NCBI GenBank assembly: GCA_041391505.1
Contig: JAWKNW010000017.1
Location: forward strand, 1 to 64,000
Length of the DNA: 64,000 nt
From: Rhodothermales bacterium
GTDB lineage: Bacteria; Bacteroidota; Rhodothermia; Rhodothermales; JAHQVL01
Direction of reading: 5' to 3'
Shown here: positions 50,573 to 58,989 of the stretch, piece after piece
Layout of the letters: each line of letters begins with the position of its first letter
How positions within the stretch are numbered: position 1 is the stretch's first letter
Position numbers and translations under genes: made by a program
Notes under the pieces: generated by a model
Seen by the model: the letters and a program-made list of their open reading frames with translations, nothing else
What the model was told of the DNA's origin: nothing
Databases searched by the model: none

Positions 50573-53251
50573 GTGTCCGATCGATCGTCTTCCCCCGTTC
50601 CGCAGCCCGAGACGCCCTGGGCGTCGCCGGCCGAGGCGGTCGTGCAGGCATTGGGGGTGGATGCTGCGCAGGGACTCTCCGACACCGAGGCCGCGGCGCG
50701 GCTGGCGACGCATGGGCCGAATCGCCTGACCGCCCACAAGAAGCGGCGAGGGTGGGCCATTCTGGTAGACCAGTTCAAGAGCCTGATCGTCGGGCTGCTG
50801 GCGGTGGCGGCGGTGGTGGCCTACGCGTTTGGCGAGGTGCTGGAGGGCGGCGCGGTGGTGGTCGTGATCGCGCTCAATACCGCCATCGGATTCTTTACCG
50901 AGTTGCGCGCTGTCCGCTCGATGGAGGCGCTGTTCGCGCTCGGCATGGTCACGACCCGCGTCCGTCGCGAGGGGCACACCGCGAATGTGCCGGCGGACGA
51001 GCTCGTTCCGGGCGATCTGGTCCTGCTGGAAGGCGGCGACGTGGTGACGGCCGACCTGCGGATCGTGGAAGCGTCCAAGCTCCAGGCCGATGAGTCGGCG
51101 CTGACAGGCGAGAGCGTGCCGGTCGGCAAGGCGCCCGCGGCGGTGGACGCCGGCGCACCGCTCGCGGAGCGTCGATCCATGCTCTACAAAGGCACCTCCA
51201 TCACCCGGGGCTCGGGGCTGGCCGTCGTGACGGCGACAGGGATGGACACTGAACTCGGCGTCATCACGCAGCTGGTTGCGGAGGCGGAGGAGGAGGCCAC
51301 GCCGCTGGAAAAGAGGCTGGCGCTGCTGGCGCGCAAGCTCATCTGGGTTACCCTCGGCATCACGGTTTTCGTGACGGCGGCCGGCATCGTGATGGGCAAG
51401 CCGCTGTTGCTGATGATCGAGACCGGCCTCGCCCTGGCCGTCGCCGCCATCCCCGAAGGCCTGCCCGTCGTGGCGACGATCGCGCTCGCCCGGGGGCTGC
51501 GCCGGATGGCGCGCCGGAATGCGCTCGTCAACCGGCTCTCGTCCGTCGAAACCCTCGGCGCCACCGGCGTCATCTGCACCGACAAGACGGGCACCCTCAC
51601 CGAAAACCGGATGACGCTCACGCGGATCGCGCTCGCCTCCGGCGAGATCGATCTCGACCGCGAGGAGGGAACGAGCCCGGCCGGCGCGCTGCGGGTCGCG
51701 CTGGAGATCGGCGTCCTGTGCAACAACGCCTCTGTGGGCGACGCCGGCGAACACACCGGCGATCCGCTCGAGGTGGCGCTGCTCCAGGCCGGCCGGCGCG
51801 CCGGCATCCGGCGCGATCGCCTCGTCGAGGAGTGGCCGGAAGTCCGGGAAGAAGCCTTTGACCCGGAGGTCAAAATGATGGCGACGGTTCACGAGCGCGA
51901 CGGCCGCATCCGAGTCGCCGTGAAGGGTGCGCCCGAGGCGGTCCTGGCGGCATCAACGCAGGTCCTCGGGGACGAGGGGCCGTCGCCGATGGATGACGCG
52001 GCGCGGGCGCGCTGGGAGGCGCGCAACGAGGCGATGGCGTCCGCCGGCTTTCGCATCCTGGCCGTCGCGCAGCGGGAAGGGGGAAGCCGGGACGACGCGC
52101 CGTACCGGGATCTGGTGCTGGTGGGGCTCCTCGGGCTGGCCGATCCGCCCAGAACCGACGTCCGTGAAGCGCTGGAGGCCTGCCGGAACGCCGGCATCGA
52201 GGTCGTGATGGTCACCGGCGATCAGCCGGTCACGGCCCAGGGTATCGGCGCGGCGGTGGGGCTGGCGGGCCCCGACGCGGAAGTGATCCACGGGGCGGAC
52301 ATGCCCGCGATGGAGGGGATGGACCCTGCCGACCGCGCGCGGATGCTCGACGCGCGGCTCTTCGCCCGCGTCAGTCCGAAGCAGAAGCTCGACCTGATCG
52401 AGCTGCACCAGCGCGCCGGCCGGATCGTGGCGATGACCGGCGACGGCGTCAACGACGCGCCGGCGTTGAAGAAAGCAGACATCGGCATCGCGATGGGCAA
52501 GCGCGGCACCCAGGTGGCGCAGGAGGCCGCCGGCATGGTCCTTAAAGACGACGCGTTTTCGACCATCGTCGCGGCCATCGAAGAGGGCCGAGCCATCTTC
52601 GAGAACATCCGCAAGTTTGTCCGCTACCTGCTTTCGTGCAACGTGAGCGAGGTGATGGTCGTCGGCCTCGCCGCGCTGGTCGGCGGCACGCTGCCGGTGC
52701 TTCCGCTCCAGATCCTGTTCCTGAACCTCGTCACCGACGTCTTTCCGGCGCTCGCGCTCGGCCTCGGCGCCGGCGCCGCGCACCTCATGCGCCGTCCGCC
52801 GCGGGATGCCGCCGAACCGGTGCTGGGCCGACGCGACTGGCAGGCGATCGCCTTTTATGGCGTCGCGTTTACGGCGGCGGTCATCGGCGCGCTCGAGATC
52901 GGGCTTCGGGCGCTGCATCTGAGCGAGCGCGAGGCCGTCACCCTCTCGTTCCTTACCCTGGCGTTCTCGCAGCTGTGGCACGTCTTCAACATGCGCGAGA
53001 TCGGCACCCGCATGCTGCGCAACGAAGTGACGGAGAATGGTTACGTCTGGGCGGCGCTGGCGCTCTGCACGGCGATCACCCTCGCCGCCGTGTACGTGCC
53101 CGGTCTGGCGCGCGTGCTCCAGGTGCAGCCCCCGACGCTCGCCGGCTGGGGGGTGGTGCTGGCGATGAGCGCGGTGCCGCTGGCGGCGGGCTGGGTGTGG
53201 CATTTCGCCGGCCGGCGTGTCATATCCCGCCCTACAGCCGATTCAGGGTGA
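50573..53251 (+). CDS. Calcium-type cation-transporting P-type ATPase
   Basis: An 892-residue P-type ATPase starting at a GTG. The N-terminal cation-ATPase domain is at about residues 15-85. The actuator TGES is at 178-181, the P-E-G-L metal-binding motif in AVAAIPEGLPVVATIALARG at about 291-310, and the phosphorylated aspartate is D337 in CTDKTGTLTENRM. The hinge is GDGVNDAPALKKADIGIAMG near residue 621. The PEGL motif and membrane helices fit the P2A/P2B group, which carries calcium or related divalent cations out of the cytoplasm. It follows the HAD-HerA gene by 82 nt; the pairing suggests shared conditions of expression rather than a complex. Confidence 0.94.
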   Translation: MSDRSSSPVPQPETPWASPAEAVVQALGVDAAQGLSDTEAAARLATHGPNRLTAHKKRRGWAILVDQFKSLIVGLLAVAAVVAYAFGEVLEGGAVVVVIALNTAIGFFTELRAVRSMEALFALGMVTTRVRREGHTANVPADELVPGDLVLLEGGDVVTADLRIVEASKLQADESALTGESVPVGKAPAAVDAGAPLAERRSMLYKGTSITRGSGLAVVTATGMDTELGVITQLVAEAEEEATPLEKRLALLARKLIWVTLGITVFVTAAGIVMGKPLLLMIETGLALAVAAIPEGLPVVATIALARGLRRMARRNALVNRLSSVETLGATGVICTDKTGTLTENRMTLTRIALASGEIDLDREEGTSPAGALRVALEIGVLCNNASVGDAGEHTGDPLEVALLQAGRRAGIRRDRLVEEWPEVREEAFDPEVKMMATVHERDGRIRVAVKGAPEAVLAASTQVLGDEGPSPMDDAARARWEARNEAMASAGFRILAVAQREGGSRDDAPYRDLVLVGLLGLADPPRTDVREALEACRNAGIEVVMVTGDQPVTAQGIGAAVGLAGPDAEVIHGADMPAMEGMDPADRARMLDARLFARVSPKQKLDLIELHQRAGRIVAMTGDGVNDAPALKKADIGIAMGKRGTQVAQEAAGMVLKDDAFSTIVAAIEEGRAIFENIRKFVRYLLSCNVSEVMVVGLAALVGGTLPVLPLQILFLNLVTDVFPALALGLGAGAAHLMRRPPRDAAEPVLGRRDWQAIAFYGVAFTAAVIGALEIGLRALHLSEREAVTLSFLTLAFSQLWHVFNMREIGTRMLRNEVTENGYVWAALALCTAITLAAVYVPGLARVLQVQPPTLAGWGVVLAMSAVPLAAGWVWHFAGRRVISRPTADSG

Positions 53252-53365
53252 ATAGCAGCAAACGGTAGGGTCGGCGCTCTCGACTTCAGCACGTTCGGCG
53301 CCGCAATTTCAGAGCGTGGCTGCCGGTTCAGGCAGCTCGAAAAAAAGACCTGATGAGGTACGCCC

Positions 53366-53692
53366 ATGTCGGTCAAAAAACTCGAAAAGCGCGTCTGGAA
53401 ATCCTACTTCAATAGCCTTTCCAAACCGTACATGCACAAGGAACGGACGGATTACGCCGAGATCCGGGTCTTCTCCAACGATATCGGCGCACAGCCCGAA
53501 ACCCAGTGGCTGCCGCTCGAAGGCATCACGTACGACGACAGGGACGATCTGCTCGAAGTGATGGTCGAGCACCTGGATCACCTGGTCTTCCATCCGGAAG
53601 AGATTTATGTCGACGAGACGACGGATGGCCACGTGATGACGCTCGAAATCGTCCGCAAGGACGGCGTAAAAGAGATCATCGAACTGCGTTGA
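53366..53692 (+). CDS. DUF5335 family protein
   Basis: A 108-residue cytoplasmic protein of the DUF5335 family (KLEKRVWKSYFNSLSKPYMHKERTDYAEIRVFSNDIGAQPETQWLPLEGITYDDRDDLLEV, then VEHLDHLVFHPEEIYVDE). The family occurs with stress and metal-response genes in many phyla and has no known activity. The ATG at 53366 follows GATGAGG, a fair ribosome site. It lies between the P-type ATPase and the cytochrome c lipoprotein gene, all on the plus strand. Confidence 0.85.
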   Translation: MSVKKLEKRVWKSYFNSLSKPYMHKERTDYAEIRVFSNDIGAQPETQWLPLEGITYDDRDDLLEVMVEHLDHLVFHPEEIYVDETTDGHVMTLEIVRKDGVKEIIELR

Positions 53693-53823
53693 TCGCGAGC
53701 GCCACGGTCCCCACGGCGTCGGATGACACGTTTCCTCGCCACACGGAACTCAGAATCCCGGATTTCGAGCCTGGGCCCCCGACCGTTCGGAGGCAAGGGC
53801 GTGACTCCGGGGAGCATGGAACG

Positions 53824-54267
53824 ATGAAATCGAAACCTGCCCAATCCCTCCCTCATGCGGGTCTCTGGCTCGCGATCGCGTTGATGACCTTTACGGGATG
53901 TGCCCGCCGGGAGGCGCTCGACGCGAAGGGGACCGACTTCCTCGCCAGCGGTCAGGACACGTACGCCGCCCACTGCGCGAGTTGCCACGGGGCGGATGCA
54001 CGCGGCAACGGGCCGGCCTCCAACCTGCTCGAAAAGCCGGCGCCTCCGCTCACCATGCTGCGTGAAAAGTACAATGGCCATTTTCCGGTCGACGAACTGT
54101 ACAGCATGATCGAGGGCAACGACAAGGTGGGCGCTCACGGCACCCGTCAGATGCCGGTCTGGGGCAACATCTGGAGCGAAAAGGATGGAACGCCCATCCG
54201 TCGCGAAATCGTGGATCGCCGCATCAATGAGTTGATCGAATATTTGCGGTCGGTTCAAACCGAGTAG
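53824..54267 (+). CDS. Cytochrome c lipoprotein
   Basis: A 147-residue lipoprotein: the signal LAIALMTFTGC has the cysteine at residue 27. The heme motif is AHCASCHGADARGNGPAS at about residue 55, and TRQMPVWGNIW supplies the methionine ligand. It is a class I cytochrome c of the small periplasmic kind, likely to shuttle electrons to an oxidase or oxidoreductase. The ATG at 53824 is used; reading further upstream produces a non-credible arginine-rich stretch. It precedes the bactofilin-like gene by 11 nt, so the two are one transcript. Confidence 0.9.
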   Translation: MKSKPAQSLPHAGLWLAIALMTFTGCARREALDAKGTDFLASGQDTYAAHCASCHGADARGNGPASNLLEKPAPPLTMLREKYNGHFPVDELYSMIEGNDKVGAHGTRQMPVWGNIWSEKDGTPIRREIVDRRINELIEYLRSVQTE

Positions 54268-54278
54268 AGGTACGCATC

Positions 54279-55202
54279 ATGAAACGTCTGCACGCACGCA
54301 ATAGCTTGCGGCGGTCGTCGGTGTTGATCGTCGCGTTGTGCCTGCTTGTCTTGCCGTCAAGCCGGGCGCAAGATTGGGAAGCGGATGAAGGGGTCATCGT
54401 TCGCGTCAATGGCGACCTGGTCGTGCCGGCCGGCGAACGCGAAGCCGTTGCCCTGGTGATCGAAGGAAACGCGCGGGTCTCGGGCGAGGCGGAGCTGGTG
54501 GTCGTGGTGAACGGAACGGCGGAACTGACCGGAGCGCGCATCGGGGAACTGGTGGTGGTTCAGGGCGAGGCCATGCTCGACGATGCGAGCGAGGTGACGG
54601 GCAACGTGCACCTCGTCAACGCCGAGCTCACGCGCGCCGACGGGGCCACGATCCAGGGCGAGGTGTTGCACGATACCGGGACGCGCCTGGGCCGGGGGCT
54701 GCTGATCTTCGGCCTGCTGTTCGCCATGGGGTCCGTCATCACCGTGCTCGCCTGCGGGCTGGTGGCGGCGGCCATCGCGCCGAGGGGTGTCCGCACCGCC
54801 GGCGCGGCGCTGACGGATACGTTCGGGACCACGCTCGTTGCCACACTGATCGTCTGGGTCGGGCTGCCGATTTTTGCGGCCGCGATGATCGGTACGGTCG
54901 TGGGCATTCCCATCGGACTCGGCATCTTTCTTTTCATCCTGCCGGCGATGGGGTTCCTGGGGTATCTGGTTTCCGGTATCCGGCTGGGCGACTACGTGCT
55001 CGGCGTGATCCGGGGCCGGGACGAGGCGTGGCATCCCTATCTGGCCGCGCTCGTCGGACTGGTGATCCTGCTCTTTCTGGGCACCGTCCCCATCCTGGGC
55101 TCGATCGTGTCCCCGATCGCGGCGATGCTCGGCGCCGGGGCCATCGGGGTGCTGGCCTGGCGGCAGGTCCGCCGGCCGCGCGAGGCTGAGGTGGCGGCGT
55201 AA
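54279..55202 (+). CDS. Bactofilin-like domain membrane protein
   Basis: A 307-residue envelope protein. A signal or anchor (SVLIVALCLLVLPSSRAQ) is followed by a beta-solenoid of short repeats like those of bactofilins (VIVRVNGDLVVPAGE, ALVIEGNARVSGEAELVVVVNGTAEL, ARIGELVVVQGEAML, SEVTGNVHLVNAELTR). The second half has four or five membrane helices, such as GLLIFGLLFAMGSVITVLACGL and FFLFILPAMGFLGYLVSG-type segments. The combination resembles polymer-forming cytoskeletal proteins with a membrane domain, which may lay down a scaffold next to the membrane. It is coupled to the cytochrome c gene. Three tandem hairpins follow its stop. Confidence 0.78.
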   Translation: MKRLHARNSLRRSSVLIVALCLLVLPSSRAQDWEADEGVIVRVNGDLVVPAGEREAVALVIEGNARVSGEAELVVVVNGTAELTGARIGELVVVQGEAMLDDASEVTGNVHLVNAELTRADGATIQGEVLHDTGTRLGRGLLIFGLLFAMGSVITVLACGLVAAAIAPRGVRTAGAALTDTFGTTLVATLIVWVGLPIFAAAMIGTVVGIPIGLGIFLFILPAMGFLGYLVSGIRLGDYVLGVIRGRDEAWHPYLAALVGLVILLFLGTVPILGSIVSPIAAMLGAGAIGVLAWRQVRRPREAEVAA

Positions 55203-55215
55203 AACCGCGGGTAGC

Positions 55216-55293
55216 AGCTCTCGCGTACGCGGGAGGCCAGCTCTCGCGAAAGCGGGAGGCCAGCTCTCGCGAAAGCGGGAGGCTAGCTCTCGG
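55216..55293. repeat. 23-bp tandem repeat forming GNRA hairpins
   Basis: Units of 23 bp start at 55216, 55239 and 55262, with nine bases of a fourth from 55285. Each unit contains CTCTCGC-GAAA-GCGGGAG (GTAC loop in the first), a seven-pair stem with a GNRA tetraloop in units 2 and 3. They begin 14 nt after the bactofilin-like gene stop and end shortly before the tRNA terminator. Confidence 0.9.
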
Positions 55294-55307
55294 TTTGTCA
55301 GAAACAG

Positions 55308-55341
55308 AAACGGCTTCCGCACTGAAGCGAAAGCCGTTTTT
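55308..55341 (-). terminator. Terminator of tRNA-Pro
   Basis: AAACGGCTT and AAGCCGTTT pair, with CGC/GCG inside and a short loop. On the minus strand the stem follows the tRNA 3' end by about 5 nt and is followed by CTGTTTCTG. On the plus strand the second arm runs into a T-run, so it may also close the bactofilin-like transcript. Confidence 0.75.
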
Positions 55342-55345
55342 GATG

Positions 55346-55419
<74 letters not shown>

Positions 55420-55559
55420 TAAAGTCCGCATGATACTAACTCATGCGCAGCGGGTTTCGTCAAGATTCAGCGACTTGCAGAGCGGCGCGAACGCGGGTCG
55501 AGAGCCGGCGTTTTGGGGCTTTTTGGGGCCGTCATCACCCGCCGGCAACCGTGTGCGCG

Positions 55560-57449
55560 TCAGGCGAACACGCCGTACATCTCCTCGATCGTGCTTTTGA
55601 ACTCCGTCTCGATGACCTTGCGTTTCAGCTTGAGCGTCGGCGTCATCATCCCGTTTTCGACGGTAAAGGGCTCGGCGATGAAGCGGAAGTCGCGTATTTT
55701 TTCGTGCGCCGCGGACGTTTTTGAGTAGGTTTTGAAGGTCTCGACGTAGAGTTTCTTGATGGCCTCGTTGGCGAGCAGCTCGGCTTCGTTCGCATACGCG
55801 ATGCCCTGCTCGCGGGCATAAGCCTTCAGGTAGTCGATCGCCGGCACCACCAGCGCCGTCAGGTATTCGCGGCCCTCGCCGATGACCATCACCTGATCGA
55901 TCAGCGGATCGGTCTTGAACTGTTCCTCGATGGGGCCGGGGTAGATGTTCTTGCCGCCGGCGGACACGATCATGTGCTTGATGCGGTCGGTGATCATGAG
56001 GTAGCCATCGACGAATTTGCCGACATCCCCCGTGTGGTACCAGCCGTCCGCGTCGATGGCTTCGGCCGTGGCTTCGGGGTTGTTCCAGTAGCCCTTCATG
56101 ATGTTGGGCCCTTTCGCCACGATCTCGCCTTCTTCCGTGCTCAGCGAGGACGGGTAGTCCTGCCCGGAGAGCTGCCCGATGATTTCGCCGGTGCCAATCC
56201 GCTGGATGCCCACGGTAACATCGGGGATGACCTGCCCGACGGTGCCGTAGCGGGGCTCCCGGTACGGGTTGGCCGTCAGCACGGGCGACGTTTCGGTGAG
56301 GCCGTAGCCTTCGATGATGTTCACGCCGGCGGCCATGAAGAATTCGCCGATCGCCTTCGGCAGCGCCGCGCCGCCGGAGACGGCGAAGCGCAGGTTGCCG
56401 CCGAGCTTTTCGTGCAGGCGCGCAAAGACGAGCTTGTGCCCGAGCGCCTGCTGGAGTTTGAGGATGGGGCCAACCCGGCCCTTTTGATTGCGCGCGACGG
56501 CGGCCTTCTTGCCGGCGGCGATGGACCAGTTGAAGATCTTTTTCTTGAGCGAAGAGCCTTCCTCGACCTGTTTCGCGATGAGGTTGTACATCTTTTCGAA
56601 GAGCCGGGGCACCGAGATCATGATCGTCGGCTTCACGTCGCCCAGGTTGCGGCTCACCGAGTCGATGCTCTCGGCATAGGTGATCTTCGCGCCGGCGGCC
56701 ACGATGGCCGTGTAGCCGGCCGTCCGCTCGAACGAGTGGCACAGGGGGAGGAACGAGAGGTGGTGGTCGTCGGGCCCGAACGGCACGTGGTTGAGGGCGC
56801 TCATCGCGTTCGAGCACAGGTTGCGATGCGTCAGCATCACTCCCTTGGGGTTGCCGGTCGTGCCGCTCGTGTAGATCAGCGCGCTCAGATCGTCCGCCGT
56901 AACCGCCTCGTGGAGGGTGGCCAGCTCCTCTTTGTGCGTCGCCCAGTAGGCCTTGCCTTCGGCCATCGCGGCGTCCCACCCGCGCACATAGGGCGGATGA
57001 TCCGCGCGCATGTCGCTCATGGTCACGACCTCGGCCAGGTCCGGGCAGTGCTCGAACGCCTCCTCGGCCTTGCGCAGCTGGATGGCCGTCGACACGAAAA
57101 ACATCGTGGCGCCGGAGTCCTTGAGGATATAGGTCACCTGCGACGCCGGCAGCGAGGTATACAGCGATACGTTGACGCCGCCGATGTAATGCGTCGCCAT
57201 GTCGATGATGGCCCATTCCGGTCGGTTTTCGGCCAGAATCGCCACGCGATCGCCCTTGCGCACGCCCCGGCTGTGCAGATAGCCGGCCATCGCTTCCACC
57301 ATCTCGTGGAGCGATTCCCACGAGATGTCGGTCCACTGCTTGGTTTTTCGGTCCATATACCGCAGCGCCGTGCGGTTCTGACCGGCATAAAAACGGGTAA
57401 CGCGGTCGAATAGCTGCGAGAGCGTTTCGAATTCAACGATGGCAGACAT
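55560..57449 (-). CDS. Long-chain fatty-acid-CoA ligase
   Basis: A 629-residue AMP-forming acyl-CoA synthetase of the FadD15/long-chain type. The phosphate loop ALIYTSGTTGNPKGVMLTH is at about residue 185, IIEGYGLTETSPVLT at about 380, YHTGDVGKFVDGYLMITDRIKHMIVSAGGKNIYPGPIEE near 480 holds the ribose-binding aspartate and hinge, and the C-terminal lysine region is in TPTLKLKRKVIETEF. It activates long fatty acids with ATP and CoA for beta-oxidation or lipid synthesis. The start at 57449 (MSAIVEFETLSQLFDRV) is normal for the family. It lies on the same strand as pyrD, about 150 nt downstream of it. Confidence 0.93.
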   Translation of the reverse strand: MSAIVEFETLSQLFDRVTRFYAGQNRTALRYMDRKTKQWTDISWESLHEMVEAMAGYLHSRGVRKGDRVAILAENRPEWAIIDMATHYIGGVNVSLYTSLPASQVTYILKDSGATMFFVSTAIQLRKAEEAFEHCPDLAEVVTMSDMRADHPPYVRGWDAAMAEGKAYWATHKEELATLHEAVTADDLSALIYTSGTTGNPKGVMLTHRNLCSNAMSALNHVPFGPDDHHLSFLPLCHSFERTAGYTAIVAAGAKITYAESIDSVSRNLGDVKPTIMISVPRLFEKMYNLIAKQVEEGSSLKKKIFNWSIAAGKKAAVARNQKGRVGPILKLQQALGHKLVFARLHEKLGGNLRFAVSGGAALPKAIGEFFMAAGVNIIEGYGLTETSPVLTANPYREPRYGTVGQVIPDVTVGIQRIGTGEIIGQLSGQDYPSSLSTEEGEIVAKGPNIMKGYWNNPEATAEAIDADGWYHTGDVGKFVDGYLMITDRIKHMIVSAGGKNIYPGPIEEQFKTDPLIDQVMVIGEGREYLTALVVPAIDYLKAYAREQGIAYANEAELLANEAIKKLYVETFKTYSKTSAAHEKIRDFRFIAEPFTVENGMMTPTLKLKRKVIETEFKSTIEEMYGVFA

Positions 57450-57597
57450 GAGAGGAGTCTCCGTTGGTCGATAGCGGGCCGGCGCGAAACCGCTTCCGGC
57501 AGCGAGGGGTGCGCCGGAACGGGATGGCCGAAAACCAGAGATGAATCTACACCCGGGCCTTTCTAAAGGCAATTCATCCGGGCGGCAGGAGTTCCGC

Positions 57598-58749
57598 TCA
57601 GGCGGCAACGGTTTCGAGGACGTCCTCGGTGATCGGGTTGGCCGGCATGGCGCTGTCGACGCCGATCGCGTCGCGGAGGTGGGCATACCCGTCCTGCTTC
57701 AGCAGGCGCACCAGACCCCGTTTGATCTTTTTCACCACCCCGGGCCCCCGGTACACGAGTCCGGTATACAGCTGGACGAGCGAGGCGCCGGCGCGGATGT
57801 TCGCGTACGCGGTTTCGGGCGAGTCGATGCCGCCGACGGCGATGATGGGGATGCTGCCGCCGGTTTTGAGGTACAGGTACTGGACGAGCCGCGTGGTCCG
57901 CGGCGTGAGCGGCGCTCCGCTCAGGCCCCCGCCGCCGATGCGCTCCAGCTCCGCCGGCGCCGTGCGCAGCCCATCGCGGTCCGGCGCGGTGTTGTTGGCG
58001 ATGAGCCCCTCCACGCCGCATTCGATCGCCACGGCGATCGTCTCCTCGATCGCGCTGTCATACACGACGTGCCGCGAGAAGGTAGGCGACAGCTTGACGA
58101 GGATGGGGATGCGGAGCCGCATCTCGTCGCGGTCCGCCATGATCGCCGTCAGCAGCGTCCGCAGCGATTCGGGGTCCTCGAACGTCTTGCCCTCCCGCGT
58201 GTTGGGGCACGAGATGTTGAGGACGATGTAATGCGCCAGGTTGGCGAGGAGCCGGAAGCTGTGCCTGAAATCGACGATCGCGCCGCTGCCCAGGATGTCG
58301 GGATCGTGTGTCTTGACGATGTTGATGCCCAGCGGAGGGAGGGATTCGAGCGGCAGCTTCTTGAGCCGGCGCGCGATCTCTTCCGCGCCGTCGTTGTTCA
58401 GCCCCATCCGGTTGATGAGGGCGCGGTCCGCCGGCAGCCGGAAGGCGCGCGGACGCGGGTTGCCCTCGCAGGCGCGGGCGCTTACCGACCCGACCTCCGT
58501 GAACCCGAATCCGACCTTCGACCAGAAACGAACCAGGTGCGCGTTTTTGTCGAAGCCGGCGGCGAGCCCGACCGGATTCGGAAAACTTCGGCCCCAGAGC
58601 GTCTGCTCCAGCATCGGATGCTCGAAGTTGAAGAGCGGCTTGACGAGCGAAGGACTGATGGATTGCGCCAGACGCGCCGCTCCGGTGCCCAGCAGGTGCG
58701 CGACCTCCGGGTCGATCCGAAACAAAAGCGGACGGAATAAGGCGTACAT
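57598..58749 (-). CDS. pyrD: Dihydroorotate dehydrogenase (quinone), class 2
   Basis: A 383-residue flavoenzyme that oxidises dihydroorotate to orotate in pyrimidine synthesis with quinone as acceptor. Family words are NPVGLAAGFDKNAHLVRFWSKVGFGFTEVGSV, NRMGLNNDGAEEIARRL, LNISCPNTREG with the catalytic-base region for class 2 (serine), NNTAPDRDGL and IIAVGGIDSPETAYANIRAGASLVQLYTGLVYRGPG. The N-terminal membrane-association helices (MYALFRPLLFRIDPEVAHLLG) are present as in class 2 enzymes. It is 127 nt upstream of a strong hairpin that closes the preceding transcript, so pyrD starts its own. Confidence 0.95.
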   Translation of the reverse strand: MYALFRPLLFRIDPEVAHLLGTGAARLAQSISPSLVKPLFNFEHPMLEQTLWGRSFPNPVGLAAGFDKNAHLVRFWSKVGFGFTEVGSVSARACEGNPRPRAFRLPADRALINRMGLNNDGAEEIARRLKKLPLESLPPLGINIVKTHDPDILGSGAIVDFRHSFRLLANLAHYIVLNISCPNTREGKTFEDPESLRTLLTAIMADRDEMRLRIPILVKLSPTFSRHVVYDSAIEETIAVAIECGVEGLIANNTAPDRDGLRTAPAELERIGGGGLSGAPLTPRTTRLVQYLYLKTGGSIPIIAVGGIDSPETAYANIRAGASLVQLYTGLVYRGPGVVKKIKRGLVRLLKQDGYAHLRDAIGVDSAMPANPITEDVLETVAA

Positions 58750-58876
58750 CTAGTAAGGATAAGGAGATGGTCGAATCGGGGCCGCACGTAGGCGCGCTTC
58801 GGGAGCCGGCGCCATCGGGATCCGGCGCGCGTAGGGGTGTGCGCGTCCGAAAGGATGCACTGGATAAGTCTATACG

Positions 58877-58915
58877 AAAAAACCCTCGCGCGAAAGTTGC
58901 GCGAGGGTTTTTCTC
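58877..58915. terminator. Bidirectional Rho-independent terminator
   Basis: AAACCCTCGCGC and GCGCGAGGGTTT pair perfectly with a seven-base loop. Runs of T follow on each strand. It lies 75 nt after the stop of the large secreted protein gene (58990-62274, minus) and so most likely ends that transcript. Confidence 0.93.
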
Positions 58916-58989
58916 TAAAAACCAACTGGAGCCCTCTCAATTACAGGGCAAACACGTTCGGCTCCGTGTGTACGATTACCCTGTCTTGA

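Noticed and set aside
55216..55293. Attachment site next to tRNA-Pro
   Set aside because: The 23-bp unit has no identity with the tRNA 3' end and no integrase gene is nearby.
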